Positions 1 through 8,725 of a DNA stretch of 64,000 bases are shown here, in pieces; positions within the stretch are counted from its first letter, which is position 1; each line of letters begins with the position of its first letter. The stretch lies in NCBI RefSeq assembly GCF_019969845.1, contig NZ_JAHXYR010000002.1:434001-498000 (forward strand). Direction: 5' to 3'. A program made the position numbers and the translations under genes. The notes below the pieces were generated by a model, which worked only from the letters and a program-made list of their open reading frames with translations, made no database searches and had not been told where the DNA came from. The DNA is from Sphingobacterium sp. GVS05A (GTDB taxonomy: Bacteria > Bacteroidota > Bacteroidia > Sphingobacteriales > Sphingobacteriaceae).

Positions 1-353
1 ATTCCCGTACTGTCATTTTTCAACAATCCAGCGATCACATGCATCTCCGGCAGCGCCAAAAATCCCGCACCCCAAAAGTCCTTCAGAAAATGAACAACAA
101 TAGCACTACCAACAGCATCCTGCTTGGATTTACGGAACCAATGTGGCAGATCTGAACCGAGGAAGAATACATCTCCCTGCTTATAATCGCCAATATAATC
201 ACCAATAAGCGCTGTTCCATTACCTTCTGTGATCACAATCAGCTCGCACTCGGGATGCCTATGCCAAGCAGTTTCAAAAGTGGGCGTTCTGTACGTTCGA
301 CAGGCGAAAGAATACTGTTCTTCGACATGTATTTTCTGGATAAGTGTTTTCAT
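1..353 (-). CDS. AraC-family regulator, N-terminal cupin part (partial)
   Basis: The gene runs off the left edge, so only about the first 117 residues are visible, starting MKTLIQKIHVEEQYSF. The visible part is a cupin-like sensor fold: AWHRHPECELIVI followed by GDVFFLGSDLPHWFR, the usual metal/ligand-binding half of AraC regulators that sense sugars or sugar derivatives. The DNA-binding half should lie outside the window, so the AraC assignment is inferred from the cupin type. It is divergent from the sugar-oxidation operon starting at 583, and the shared intergenic region holds an 11-bp inverted repeat (377-436), so it probably controls that operon. A plain cupin protein without HTH cannot be excluded. 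Confidence 0.75.
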   Translation of the reverse strand, partial: MKTLIQKIHVEEQYSFACRTYRTPTFETAWHRHPECELIVITEGNGTALIGDYIGDYKQGDVFFLGSDLPHWFRKSKQDAVGSAIVVHFLKDFWGAGFLALPEMHVIAGLLKNDSTG

Positions 354-376
354 AATAAATTATTGCTAGCAAATAT

Positions 377-436
377 ATATGCTATCTGAACAGATAATAT
401 ACGATTATAAACACAAAAAATAGCAAGATAGCATAT
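377..436. promoter_or_regulatory. Inverted-repeat operator candidate between divergent genes
   Basis: ATATGCTATCT at 377-387 is repeated exactly as its reverse complement AGATAGCATAT at 426-436, 49 bp apart. A second smaller dyad, TATCTG-AA-CAGATA, sits at 383-396. Paired sites in the control region of a divergent AraC-type gene are typical of looping regulators. The link to the partial regulator at 1-353 is inference. Confidence 0.5.
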
Positions 437-455
437 TTTTTTACCCAAATAGCGG

Positions 456-487
456 TTGAAAGATGCTCAACTGATGCTGTAAATTTA
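456..487 (+). promoter_or_regulatory. Candidate promoter of the GMC operon
   Basis: TTG at 456-458, a 21-bp spacer and TAAATTTA at 480-487 match the Bacteroidota consensus TTG-N17-23-TAnnTTTG except for the last base. It would give a leader of about 90 nt before the start at 583. It lies just downstream of the inverted repeat at 426-436, which fits activator or repressor control. Confidence 0.4.
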
Positions 488-582
488 TCTCACGACAAGG
501 GAACTACATGTAAGCATATGCGGCTATCGCATAAGAATAAACCGAAATAAAATTATGAACTCAATTTCAACGATAATCAAGT

Positions 583-2262
583 ATGGAAGCTAATACCTAT
601 GATGCCATCGTCGTTGGCTCTGGCATCAGTGGAGGATGGGCAGCAAAAGAGCTTTGTGAAAGGGGCTTGAAGGTCCTGATGCTGGAACGGGGTAGCCCCT
701 ACGAGCATGTCAAAGATTATAAATCTGCCTTACGCGAACCATGGGATCTCCCACACCGCGGGCGCACAACAGTAGAACAGAAAAAGAAATATCCGGTTAT
801 CCACCGTGGCTGGGCAGCCTCAGAAGCGGTCATGGATGGATGGGTAAATGAAGAAGACTGCCCTTACACCGAATTGAAACCGTTTACATGGTGGCGCAGC
901 TACCGCATGGGAGGACGATCCACCTTATGGGGTAGACAGTCCTATAGGCTAAGCCAAATGGACTTTGAAGCCAATGAGCGGGATGGAATTGCCGTGCCAT
1001 GGCCAATAGGTTACAATGATATCGCCCCTTGGTACGACCATGTCGAAAAATTTGCGGGAATCAGCGGATCCCTAGAAAATATTGCACACCTTCCGGATGG
1101 ACAGTTCTTGCCGCCCATGGAGTTGAACTGCGTAGAAAAAGATGTTGCCAAACGCATTAAACAAGAATATGGGGACAAGCGGCACCTGATCATTGGACGG
1201 GTAGCAAACCTTACAGCCCTGATTCCAGGGAGATCAAAATGTCAATTTCGGAACAGATGCTGGGAAGGATGCCCTTTTGGAGGCTATTTCAGTACCCAAT
1301 CCTCTACCCTACCGGCCGCAATGAAAACGGGCAACTTAACTGTCAGGCCTTATTCGTTGGTTCGGCAGGTCCTGTATGACAAAAACACCAAAAAGGCCAC
1401 TGGTGTTGAGGTCTTAGATACCGAAACCAACCAAACCTATGAGTTCAAGAGTAAAGTGGTCTTTCTATGTGCCTCGGCTCTCAACAGTGCTTGGGTCTTA
1501 TTTAACTCAGCAACAGACATCTGGCCCGAAGGTTTGGGGAGCAGCAGTGGTGAGTTGGGCCATAATGTAATGGACCATCATTACAACATCGGTGCTTCCG
1601 GAATAGTGGAAGGCTACGAAGACCGCTATATATTCGGTAAGAGGGCAAATGGATTTTATATTCCCCGATTTGTCAATATAGGCAGTGACAAAAGAGATTA
1701 CCTGCGTGGTTTTGGTTATCAAGGCGGTGCCAGTCGTGAAGGCTGGGGCAGAGAGGTTGCCGAACTCAATATAGGTGGTGATTTTAAAGATGCACTTACT
1801 GAACCCGGCCAGTGGACTATCGGTGCAACAGGCTTTGGAGAAATACTCCCCTATCACGAAAATAAAATCTCACTGGATAAAGATCGCAAGGACAAATGGG
1901 GATTGCCTGTATTAGCTATGGATGCTGAACTGAAAGATAATGAGCTGAAGATGCGAAAGGATATGCAGGAAGAAATAAAAGCGATGCTTACTATCGCAGG
2001 TGTAAAAAATGTAAACACCTGGGACAGTGGCCATGCCATGGGACATGGTATCCATGAAATGGGAACCGCGAGAATGGGACACGACCCCAAAACCTCGGTG
2101 CTCAACAAGTGGAATCAGGTCTGGGATTGTCCCAACGTATATGTTACCGATGGCGCCTGCATGACCTCATCGGGTTGCCAAAATCCATCATTGACCTATA
2201 TGGCATTGACAGCACGGGCCGTAGACCATGCCGTCAATGAGCTCAAGAAAAATAATAGCTAA
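583..2262 (+). CDS. GMC-family FAD sugar dehydrogenase, catalytic subunit
   Basis: The 559-residue protein is a glucose-methanol-choline oxidoreductase. The FAD-binding motif VVGSGISGGWAAKEL is at residues 10-24, and the C-terminal catalytic pair is probably His491 (in HEMGTARMG) and Asn534 (in GCQNPSLT). Cys220, Cys226 and Cys230 form C-x5-C-x3-C, the spacing known for the 3Fe-4S cluster of bacterial FAD-glucose dehydrogenase alpha subunits. It has no signal peptide; family members are exported together with the Tat-targeted small subunit, which is encoded next (start 2267, 4 bp away). Role inferred: oxidation of a glycoside, perhaps at C3, in the periplasm. The start is the ATG at 583. The exact substrate is unknown. 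Confidence 0.9.
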   Translation: MEANTYDAIVVGSGISGGWAAKELCERGLKVLMLERGSPYEHVKDYKSALREPWDLPHRGRTTVEQKKKYPVIHRGWAASEAVMDGWVNEEDCPYTELKPFTWWRSYRMGGRSTLWGRQSYRLSQMDFEANERDGIAVPWPIGYNDIAPWYDHVEKFAGISGSLENIAHLPDGQFLPPMELNCVEKDVAKRIKQEYGDKRHLIIGRVANLTALIPGRSKCQFRNRCWEGCPFGGYFSTQSSTLPAAMKTGNLTVRPYSLVRQVLYDKNTKKATGVEVLDTETNQTYEFKSKVVFLCASALNSAWVLFNSATDIWPEGLGSSSGELGHNVMDHHYNIGASGIVEGYEDRYIFGKRANGFYIPRFVNIGSDKRDYLRGFGYQGGASREGWGREVAELNIGGDFKDALTEPGQWTIGATGFGEILPYHENKISLDKDRKDKWGLPVLAMDAELKDNELKMRKDMQEEIKAMLTIAGVKNVNTWDSGHAMGHGIHEMGTARMGHDPKTSVLNKWNQVWDCPNVYVTDGACMTSSGCQNPSLTYMALTARAVDHAVNELKKNNS

Positions 2263-2266
2263 GCCC

Positions 2267-2839
2267 ATGGAAAGAAGAACACTTTTAAAGATGATTGCCC
2301 TGCTTACAGGTGGAGCCGTGATTGGTGGTAATGCTTTTTTGACGGGCTGCAGTTCCAGCAAAGAAAGCGACCTTAAGGAACGCCTCAATTTAACTCCCCA
2401 GCAAATCGCATTCCTGGACGAAGTAGCCGACACCATACTTCCAACTACCCAAAAGAGCCCGGGTGCCAAAGCAGCCAAAGTCGGCTCATTTATGAAGGTC
2501 ATGGTAAACGATTGTTATGAAGCTCCGGATCAACAGGTCTTTCTTGAAGGAATGGACAACTTGGATGTGGCCTGTAATAAAATGCATAAGCTGGGATTCG
2601 TGGAAGCCACAGCTGAGCAAAGGCTTAGCCTACTCACAGCAATCGATAAAGAGGCAAAAGAGTATATGTCCAAAAAAGGAGATTTACCCAATCACTATTA
2701 TACCATGTTTAAGCAATTGACACTACTAGGCTATTTCTCTTCGGAAATAGGCTATAAACAGGCGCTGCGATACAATCAGGCGCCAGGTCGATACGAAGGA
2801 GATATGCCCTATAAAAAAGGGGATCGTTCCTGGGCTTAA
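2267..2839 (+). CDS. Gluconate 2-dehydrogenase subunit 3 family protein (Tat-exported small subunit)
   Basis: The chosen start MERRTLLKMIALL gives 190 residues with a twin-arginine-like signal ending in a lipobox-like LTGC near residue 28, so it may be both Tat-exported and lipid-anchored. An ATG at 2228 would extend it by 13 residues into the upstream gene and spoil the signal, so I prefer 2267. The body (LTPQQIAFLDEVADTILPTT) is typical of the gluconate dehydrogenase gamma/subunit 3 family, which chaperones and exports the GMC subunit encoded directly upstream. Electron transfer would need a cytochrome partner; none is encoded in the visible operon. Confidence 0.88.
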   Translation: MERRTLLKMIALLTGGAVIGGNAFLTGCSSSKESDLKERLNLTPQQIAFLDEVADTILPTTQKSPGAKAAKVGSFMKVMVNDCYEAPDQQVFLEGMDNLDVACNKMHKLGFVEATAEQRLSLLTAIDKEAKEYMSKKGDLPNHYYTMFKQLTLLGYFSSEIGYKQALRYNQAPGRYEGDMPYKKGDRSWA

Positions 2840-2859
2840 AATAACGAACTTACGGATAT

Positions 2860-2883
2860 AAGGTCCTCCGAGAGGAGAACCTT
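2860..2883 (+). terminator. Intergenic hairpin inside the sugar operon
   Basis: AAGGTCCTCC (2860-2869) pairs with GGAGAACCTT (2874-2883), with one mismatch and a 4-nt loop, followed by a short T-rich stretch. It could be a weak terminator or an mRNA-processing/stability hairpin between the small subunit and the isomerase-like gene at 2903. Confidence 0.4.
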
Positions 2884-2902
2884 TTCACCTAAAAAAAGAT
2901 TT

Positions 2903-3964
2903 ATGACAACAATTAAAGGACCTGCTATTTTTTTGGCGCAATTTGCTGGTGACAATGCACCCTACAATACCTTGGAAGGTATCTGCCAATGGGCAGCCTC
3001 GCTCGGTTACAAAGGTATCCAGATTCCTACTTGGGATGCGCGCTTAATAGATCTTCAAAGAGCTGCTGAAGACGAAGGTTATGCACAGCAGCTCCAGTCC
3101 ACCGTACAATCCCATGGTCTGGAGATCACCGAATTATCGACCCATCTACAGGGGCAACTGATCGCTGTGCATCCGTCTTTTGACCCATTATTTGATGCAT
3201 TTGCTCCACAAGAGCTGCATAATAATCCCAATGAGCGACAACAATGGGCTGTACAGCAGCTCCACTATGCGATTAAAGCCTCCCATAATCTCGGTTTGAA
3301 AGCCCTCGCAACATTTAGCGGCGCATTTCTCTGGCCCTATGTTTATCCTTGGCCACAACGTCCAGCAAATCTGATCGAAACAGGGTTCGCTGAACTCGCC
3401 AAAATGTGGCTCCCCATATTGGATATCTGTGAACAGTACGATGTCGATCTTTGCTATGAGCTTCATCCGGGTGAAGATCTACATGATGGCGTTACTTTTG
3501 ATCTGTTTTTAGAGAAAGTAAATTACCATAAACGGGCAAATATTCTATACGATCCATCGCATTTTGTCCTGCAATGCCTCGACTACCTGCAATTCATCGA
3601 CATCTACCATGAGCGGATCAAGATGTTCCATGTAAAAGATGCTGAATTCAACCCATCGGGTCGTCAAGGTGTCTATGGTGGATATCAAGATTGGCAAGCA
3701 CGGGCTGGCCGCTTTCGCTCTATTGGTGATGGACAGGTTAATTTCAAAGCAATTTTCACCAAGTTGACACAATATGATTTTCAGGGCTGGGCAGTCCTCG
3801 AATGGGAATGTGCATTTAAAAATTCTGAGGATGGCGCTCGTGAGGGTGCACAGCATATCAAAGAGTACATTATCCGGGTAGGCGATCGTGCATTCGACAA
3901 TTTTGCCGCTGCTGGTAGTGATAATGACTTGAATAGAAAATTGATCGGTTTATCAGACGGGTAA
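2903..3964 (+). CDS. Sugar phosphate isomerase/epimerase-family protein (xylose-isomerase-like TIM barrel)
   Basis: The 353-residue protein belongs to the AP-endonuclease 2/xylose-isomerase-like TIM-barrel family. Likely metal ligands are in CYELHPGEDLHDG, ILYDPSHFVLQ, MFHVKDAEF and AVLEWECAF, which together resemble the divalent-metal site of the family. It has no signal peptide, so it should be cytoplasmic. In Bacteroidota such genes linked to GMC dehydrogenases and Gfo/Idh/MocA proteins take part in 3-keto-glycoside breakdown as lyases or isomerases; that role here is inference from the operon. It lies 63 bp after the small subunit and 26 bp before the oxidoreductase at 3991. Confidence 0.85.
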   Translation: MTTIKGPAIFLAQFAGDNAPYNTLEGICQWAASLGYKGIQIPTWDARLIDLQRAAEDEGYAQQLQSTVQSHGLEITELSTHLQGQLIAVHPSFDPLFDAFAPQELHNNPNERQQWAVQQLHYAIKASHNLGLKALATFSGAFLWPYVYPWPQRPANLIETGFAELAKMWLPILDICEQYDVDLCYELHPGEDLHDGVTFDLFLEKVNYHKRANILYDPSHFVLQCLDYLQFIDIYHERIKMFHVKDAEFNPSGRQGVYGGYQDWQARAGRFRSIGDGQVNFKAIFTKLTQYDFQGWAVLEWECAFKNSEDGAREGAQHIKEYIIRVGDRAFDNFAAAGSDNDLNRKLIGLSDG

Positions 3965-3990
3965 CAGCCTAAACCTAAAATACAGTTATT

Positions 3991-5142
3991 ATGGAAATCA
4001 GAAAAATCAGGATGGGCATGATAGGCGGTGGCAAGAATGCTTTTATTGGCGCTGTGCACCGTATGGCTGCAGGGATAGATGGACAGGTCGAACTATGCTG
4101 CGGCGCATTAAGTTCTGACCCCGTTAAAGCACAGGAGTCCGGAGAGCTGCTTTCGCTCCCGACGGATCGAATCTATACAAATTTTCGGGAAATGATCCTG
4201 CGCGAAAGTCAGTTGCCCCCTGACGAGCGGATGCATTTTGTAAGTATTGTCACCCCCAATGTTGCCCATTTTGAACCCGCCATGCTTGCTCTTGAACATG
4301 GATTTCATGTGCTCCTGGAAAAACCCATGACCTTCTCCCTGCAAGAGGCCCAATTATTACAGCAGAAAGTTAATAAATCGGGATTGCTACTTTGCGTCAC
4401 CTATACCTATTCGGCCTATCCAATGGTCAAACAGGCACGTCAACTGGTCCGCGAAGGCAAGCTCGGCAATATCCGTAAAATCATGGTCGAATACCCACAG
4501 GGTTGGCTCAGCACATTGATTGAAAACGAATCCCCGCTTGCCGCCTGGCGAACAGACCCTGAAAGAGGAGGACTAAGCAGCTGTATGGGAGATATCGGAA
4601 CACATGCCGCTCATCTGGCTGAATATATTTCCGGTTTAAAAATAACCAAGGTCTGTGCTGATCTTCGTACAGTCGTAGCAGGAAGGCGACTGGAAGATGA
4701 CGGTAATGTCCTACTGGGGTTTGAAAATGATGCAACCGGCGTACTCTCGGCTTCACAGGTAGCGGCAGGCGAAGAGAATGCTTTAAAAATAAGGATATAT
4801 GGAGAAAAAGCCGGTTTGGAATGGAACCAGCAAGAGCCCAATAGCCTCCTATTGAAACCGCTTAACGAACCGGCACAACTATTCCGTGCAGGACAACAAT
4901 ATCTTAGTCCTCTTGCCCAGCACAATAGCCGCTTACCAGCAGGGCATCCGGAGGGTTACATCGAGGCATTTGCCAATATCTATCGGAATTTTTCAGCTAC
5001 AATTCTTGCAAAAATAAACGGCACCAGTCCCTCGGAGGCCATGCTGGATTTCCCTACCGTTGCAGATGGAACTAGGGGCATGAAATTTATCGAAACGGTA
5101 ATAGCTTCTGGACAGTCCAGTCAAAAATGGACAGCCTTCTAA
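3991..5142 (+). CDS. Gfo/Idh/MocA-family NAD(P)-dependent oxidoreductase
   Basis: The 383-residue protein has an N-terminal Rossmann fold beginning RMGMIGGGKNAFIGAVHRMA, the family EKP motif (VLLEKPMTF, around residue 110) and the C-terminal GDIGTHAAHLAEYI segment with the conserved histidine of the active site. No signal peptide is present, so it acts in the cytoplasm. It is the last gene of the operon starting at 583. In keto-sugar pathways these enzymes interconvert a hydroxyl and a keto group on the sugar using NAD(H); the precise substrate cannot be read from the sequence. It is followed by a strong hairpin at 5184-5239. Confidence 0.88.
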   Translation: MEIRKIRMGMIGGGKNAFIGAVHRMAAGIDGQVELCCGALSSDPVKAQESGELLSLPTDRIYTNFREMILRESQLPPDERMHFVSIVTPNVAHFEPAMLALEHGFHVLLEKPMTFSLQEAQLLQQKVNKSGLLLCVTYTYSAYPMVKQARQLVREGKLGNIRKIMVEYPQGWLSTLIENESPLAAWRTDPERGGLSSCMGDIGTHAAHLAEYISGLKITKVCADLRTVVAGRRLEDDGNVLLGFENDATGVLSASQVAAGEENALKIRIYGEKAGLEWNQQEPNSLLLKPLNEPAQLFRAGQQYLSPLAQHNSRLPAGHPEGYIEAFANIYRNFSATILAKINGTSPSEAMLDFPTVADGTRGMKFIETVIASGQSSQKWTAF

Positions 5143-5183
5143 TCGTCATCACAATAACGTAGACGCTAGAAATCAATTCCATA

Positions 5184-5239
5184 ACCGAAATTACTGCGTC
5201 AGCAAGTAAGGAGTCTTGCGACAGCTCAGTAATTTCGGT
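5184..5239. terminator. Large bidirectional hairpin between convergent genes
   Basis: ACCGAAATTACTG (5184-5196) pairs perfectly with CAGTAATTTCGGT (5227-5239). The 30-bp interior holds a second stem (GCAAG with CTTGC), so the whole forms one long, slightly bulged stem. It sits between the convergent ends at 5142 and 5283 and is followed by TTTT on the plus strand, so it probably terminates both transcripts. Confidence 0.7.
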
Positions 5240-5282
5240 ATTTTAGGTTCTTTTGGAAGGCTTTATATTGGAGTGCCCTATA

Positions 5283-6338
5283 TCAACGTATAATTCCCTT
5301 ATACACCGCATCCCGTAATACCCCACTTTCGGTATCACCGGCATATTCCCAATACATTGCTCCCAGTAAGCCCTGTCCATGCACATAATCGCATTTCAAG
5401 GCAATGGATTCTGGAGTTTCAAAAGTCAGTACTAGTTCTCCCTGTGCATTGACCAGATAGTGGGCCTTCGCTTCATCATCCCATTTCTGTTCAAAGCCCT
5501 GTAAATTCAGGAGATCCTTATAATCTATAAACCCTTTGATGTCCGTTTTATTTCCCCGTCCGTAAAACGGAATACCAAGCACCAATTTTTCGGCAGGCAT
5601 TCCAGCGGCAATATGCGCCTTAACGGCTTCAGCACAGGTTGTGCGCCCCGATAAGGGAGAACGATGCAAGCTCGCATGATGATATGGTGGATTGCCCGAG
5701 TCGTAAGTCATGATGTTCACAAAATCTACATCGTTTTTTATCTGATCAAAAGCAATATATTGACCACTTGATACCGAGGCGAGTGTCAATAGTTTTTTCT
5801 TACCAATAGCCTTCCGGATATCCCGCATCAATAAGGTAAAATTCTCGGTATCCGATTCCGCCGCAGAAATACCGGCGGAAGAGTTAGTCGGATATTCCCA
5901 ATCAATATCAATACCGTCTAGTTTAAAATCTTTCACAACCCGTTCACAATCCTTGGCAAATTTCCCCCGATTAACGACATCAGCAGCCATCTCACTAAAA
6001 CGACCACTTCCCCAACCACCAATGGATAACAAGACTTTCAAGTGTGGATGCTTTTTCTTCAGCGCAATAATACTTTGTAATCTGGCTTCATTGTCGATAC
6101 GCACTCCATCAAAACTGTCATTGACATGCCCAAAAGCATAATTGATATGGGTCAGGTAAGTCGGATCCGGCGTCACTGTTGACCAAGATGTAACGTAGGC
6201 AATCACCACTTTTTTATTTTTCCCATGTGCACAACTCCGTTGTGGGCTAACAGTCATTAACAATAAGGCTATCGCTGTAAAGCCAAGGGTTATTAACTCG
6301 AGGGGATTTATACTGTTTTTAGATTTCATACACATCAT
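5283..6338 (-). CDS. Secreted glycoside hydrolase family 18 protein (chitinase-like)
   Basis: The 351-residue protein has an N-terminal hydrophobic segment (LELITLGFTAIALLLMTV) that should act as a signal peptide. The GH18 hallmark DGIDIDWEYP is at residues 141-150, with Glu148 as the expected acid/base, and the preceding strand reads VLLSIGGWGSG. The conserved C-terminal GAMYWEYAGD closes the barrel. The family cleaves beta-1,4-GlcNAc links by substrate-assisted catalysis; no carbohydrate-binding module is attached. Three close ATGs (6338, 6335, 6329) could each be the start. It is followed on the same strand by no other gene; the acyltransferase at 6440-7633 lies upstream and may be cotranscribed. 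Confidence 0.9.
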   Translation of the reverse strand: MMCMKSKNSINPLELITLGFTAIALLLMTVSPQRSCAHGKNKKVVIAYVTSWSTVTPDPTYLTHINYAFGHVNDSFDGVRIDNEARLQSIIALKKKHPHLKVLLSIGGWGSGRFSEMAADVVNRGKFAKDCERVVKDFKLDGIDIDWEYPTNSSAGISAAESDTENFTLLMRDIRKAIGKKKLLTLASVSSGQYIAFDQIKNDVDFVNIMTYDSGNPPYHHASLHRSPLSGRTTCAEAVKAHIAAGMPAEKLVLGIPFYGRGNKTDIKGFIDYKDLLNLQGFEQKWDDEAKAHYLVNAQGELVLTFETPESIALKCDYVHGQGLLGAMYWEYAGDTESGVLRDAVYKGIIR

Positions 6339-6439
6339 AATATTAAAGATTCGAATTAAACTGAACCGATCTTGAGTCGCTTGACTAAATTTCGTTCTCT
6401 ATTTAGCCATATAATAAGCGTACAACGATCCGTCTTCTA

Positions 6440-7633
6440 TTAAAGTTTTAAATAGATATTTATCTTTTTCAGTAAAATAGCATACCACAGCATAGCGAAA
6501 GCCCATAGCAGTGAACCACCAACCGCAAGGAGCATATTATCCGATTGTTTATAGAAAAACAAAGGAATCTGCAATCCCCAACAGATGAAATAAATTAAAT
6601 CCGGTGCGAGATAGGTCGTCAAAGAATTCTTTCCGGCCTCCTCGAAGACGAATATTCCTTTATGGTATTTCCGAATATCTATTACATAGTAGATAACAAG
6701 CAGTAAGAGCAGACTGATACCACAACAGAGCAATGCCCAACTTGGCGTGCCGTGAATTTTGGATAATATAAACCAGGGACGCAGTGCAAACCCGCCCAGT
6801 AACCAAAGTATTCCAATAATCAGCATCCAACGTAAAAGTAGCTTAGGTGTAGCAGCATATCGTTTGATCAAGATGCCAATGATTGTTCCAGCCAATACAA
6901 TACAAGGTACATTCCCTGATAACAGCACCCCTAAGTAGTCTCCAATGATCGGAATATGCAATTTGAATGCTGTTTGAGACAGGATATTCAGGACAAGAAA
7001 CAGCAGCCAAAAGCATATTACAATGGAGAGCCTTCCCCGACTTAACACAAAAGTAGTGGCAGCAGCAAAATAACCCCAGCCGATCAAGCCCAAGATTCCC
7101 CACCAACCGATCTCCAAGCCTTTACCCTCTGCAGCTTTAAAGCAATAAGCCAAATAACAGATCCCCAGAACCCCAAGCAGACGCATCCCTTTAAATAGGG
7201 TCTGATTACCGGATGTAGTAGGATACCTATTCCAGATCAGAAATACACAGAGATACAACAATCCTAGCCACCAAAAACTAGACATACCCGTCAATGAAGC
7301 ATCCACACGTCCACCATTCAGAATCAAGACACCAATCAGGATTAAACTCACGGTACGGGTCACAATATGCGCAAAAATCAGAAGAGTAGATTCTCCCTGC
7401 TTCTCCCGAGCAGCCACCGCATATGGTACAGCCATACCAACCATAAAAAGAAATCCCGGAAAAACCCAATCTGCCAGCCCCATGCCATCGACTTCCGCTT
7501 TGGTATGCAGCAGCCATTCCGGAACACCGGGTGCAAATAAATCGTTGACAAATAACATGAGAAACAGAGTCATACCCCGCATGACATCCATTGAGCGAAT
7601 TCGAATTGATTGTTTAGGTAGTTGTTGATCCAT
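6440..7633 (-). CDS. DUF5009/heparan-alpha-glucosaminide N-acetyltransferase-like membrane protein
   Basis: Starting at MDQQLPKQSIR (7633) the protein has 397 residues and about ten hydrophobic segments. The N-terminus, SMDVMRGMTLFLMLFVNDLF, is the signature of the HGSNAT/YeiB/DUF5009 family of membrane acyltransferases, and WVFPGFLFMVGMAVPYAV follows. Known relatives move acetyl groups across the membrane onto amino sugars. The neighbouring GH18 enzyme makes amino-sugar products plausible as substrates, but this is inference. An upstream start at 7669 would add 12 residues without an obvious function, so 7633 is preferred. Confidence 0.85.
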   Translation of the reverse strand: MDQQLPKQSIRIRSMDVMRGMTLFLMLFVNDLFAPGVPEWLLHTKAEVDGMGLADWVFPGFLFMVGMAVPYAVAAREKQGESTLLIFAHIVTRTVSLILIGVLILNGGRVDASLTGMSSFWWLGLLYLCVFLIWNRYPTTSGNQTLFKGMRLLGVLGICYLAYCFKAAEGKGLEIGWWGILGLIGWGYFAAATTFVLSRGRLSIVICFWLLFLVLNILSQTAFKLHIPIIGDYLGVLLSGNVPCIVLAGTIIGILIKRYAATPKLLLRWMLIIGILWLLGGFALRPWFILSKIHGTPSWALLCCGISLLLLLVIYYVIDIRKYHKGIFVFEEAGKNSLTTYLAPDLIYFICWGLQIPLFFYKQSDNMLLAVGGSLLWAFAMLWYAILLKKINIYLKL

Positions 7634-8153
7634 AGTGATACGATAAATCCAAAGAAAATCAGCTGTCACAGCCCAAAACGTCCCGTTTACTCAATTCTCC
7701 CACGGACTACTCAGCTACTTTAAGGAATTGTAAAATGCAGGACTCGGTCGCTTAAAATAGGCGTACACGATTCCGTTTGCATTCAGGTTTATAATTTTTA
7801 GCAAACAGAACAACTATTTGCTTACCCTAAGATGAGCATATTATATCATATTCAAGAGAAATAATTGTTCAAATTAGTGTAATTTTTGCTTTTATCATAC
7901 AGGTATCTTGGAATTATGCCTTCATCTTATACCTATTGAAAAGCACATTGCTCCCAAACGTTCCCTTTAGCCCCTTTTTGCCAGCAGGTCAGAAATGGCC
8001 GGGAGTCCGGTGTTAAATATCCGCTGTTATATAAAAACTATCACCTCATCTCAAAAGCTGCAGCCGAATAAACAATGGAAAAAATTGATCAAAAAGCATC
8101 AACTATAGTATAAAACTAATATTTTTGACCTTAGTTCTAAAACAACATATAAC
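7634..8153. other. 520-bp intergenic region between divergent genes
   Basis: No gene was recognised here. The region separates the membrane acyltransferase (minus) from the GNAT gene (plus). A TATTTTTG box fitting the TAnnTTTG consensus lies at 8120-8127, 27 bp before the GNAT start, but no TTG sits at the right distance upstream. The rest is AT-rich with only short, interrupted reading frames. Confidence 0.5.
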
Positions 8154-8654
8154 ATGAGCCAGTTAGTATTTCGTGACGCCAGACAAGAAGATTTACCTCG
8201 TATCGTAGCCATATACAATACCACCATTGCATCGAGAATGGTCACTGCAGATACCAGTCCCGTAAGCGTAGAAAGCAGGCAAAAATGGTTTGACGAACAC
8301 AGCCCGTCAAAGAGACCATTATGGTTGGTAGAGGAACAAAATAATATCCTCGGCTGGGTCAGCTTCCAGTCTTTTTACGGTCGACCAGCATACGATGCGA
8401 CAGTAGAGATAAGCATCTACCTGGATGAACAACAGCGAGGCCGGGGACTGGGCAAGCAAATCCTCCAATACTGCATAGACAAAGCCCCTAACCTTGGCGT
8501 CCATACCTTATTGGGTTTCATCTTTGCGCACAATGTACCTAGCATCACCTTATTTGAAAAAATGGGATTCCAGGAATGGGCCAACCTTCCCAATATTGCT
8601 ACGCTAGATGGGGTAGAACGAAGTTTAAAGATATTAGGAAAAAGGGTAAGTTAA
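8154..8654 (+). CDS. GNAT-family N-acetyltransferase (phosphinothricin acetyltransferase-like)
   Basis: The 166-residue protein has the GNAT fold of the PAT/Bar-like branch: RDARQEDLPRIVAIYN at the N-terminus, the acetyl-CoA loop EQQRGRGLGKQILQYCID (about residues 90-110) with the Q/R-x-x-G-x-G motif, and NVPSITLFEKMGFQEW near the C-terminus. It should acetylate a small amine or amino acid analogue in the cytoplasm. The substrate is not predictable. It is monocistronic, with a gap of 71 bp before the next gene on the same strand. Confidence 0.9.
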   Translation: MSQLVFRDARQEDLPRIVAIYNTTIASRMVTADTSPVSVESRQKWFDEHSPSKRPLWLVEEQNNILGWVSFQSFYGRPAYDATVEISIYLDEQQRGRGLGKQILQYCIDKAPNLGVHTLLGFIFAHNVPSITLFEKMGFQEWANLPNIATLDGVERSLKILGKRVS

Positions 8655-8725
8655 GTCACACAATTGGCTCACAAGAGAAAAATCATTAGCTTTAAGTAAT
8701 TATTTTACACTCTTAATTTACAACT

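Noticed and set aside
6410..7785. Similar short codon-like stretches (SLYAYYMAK-like near 6410-6440 and IVYAYFKRPS-like near 7725-7785, minus strand) on both sides of the acyltransferase
   Set aside because: About two thirds of 32 bases agree by eye and no longer match exists; could be chance.
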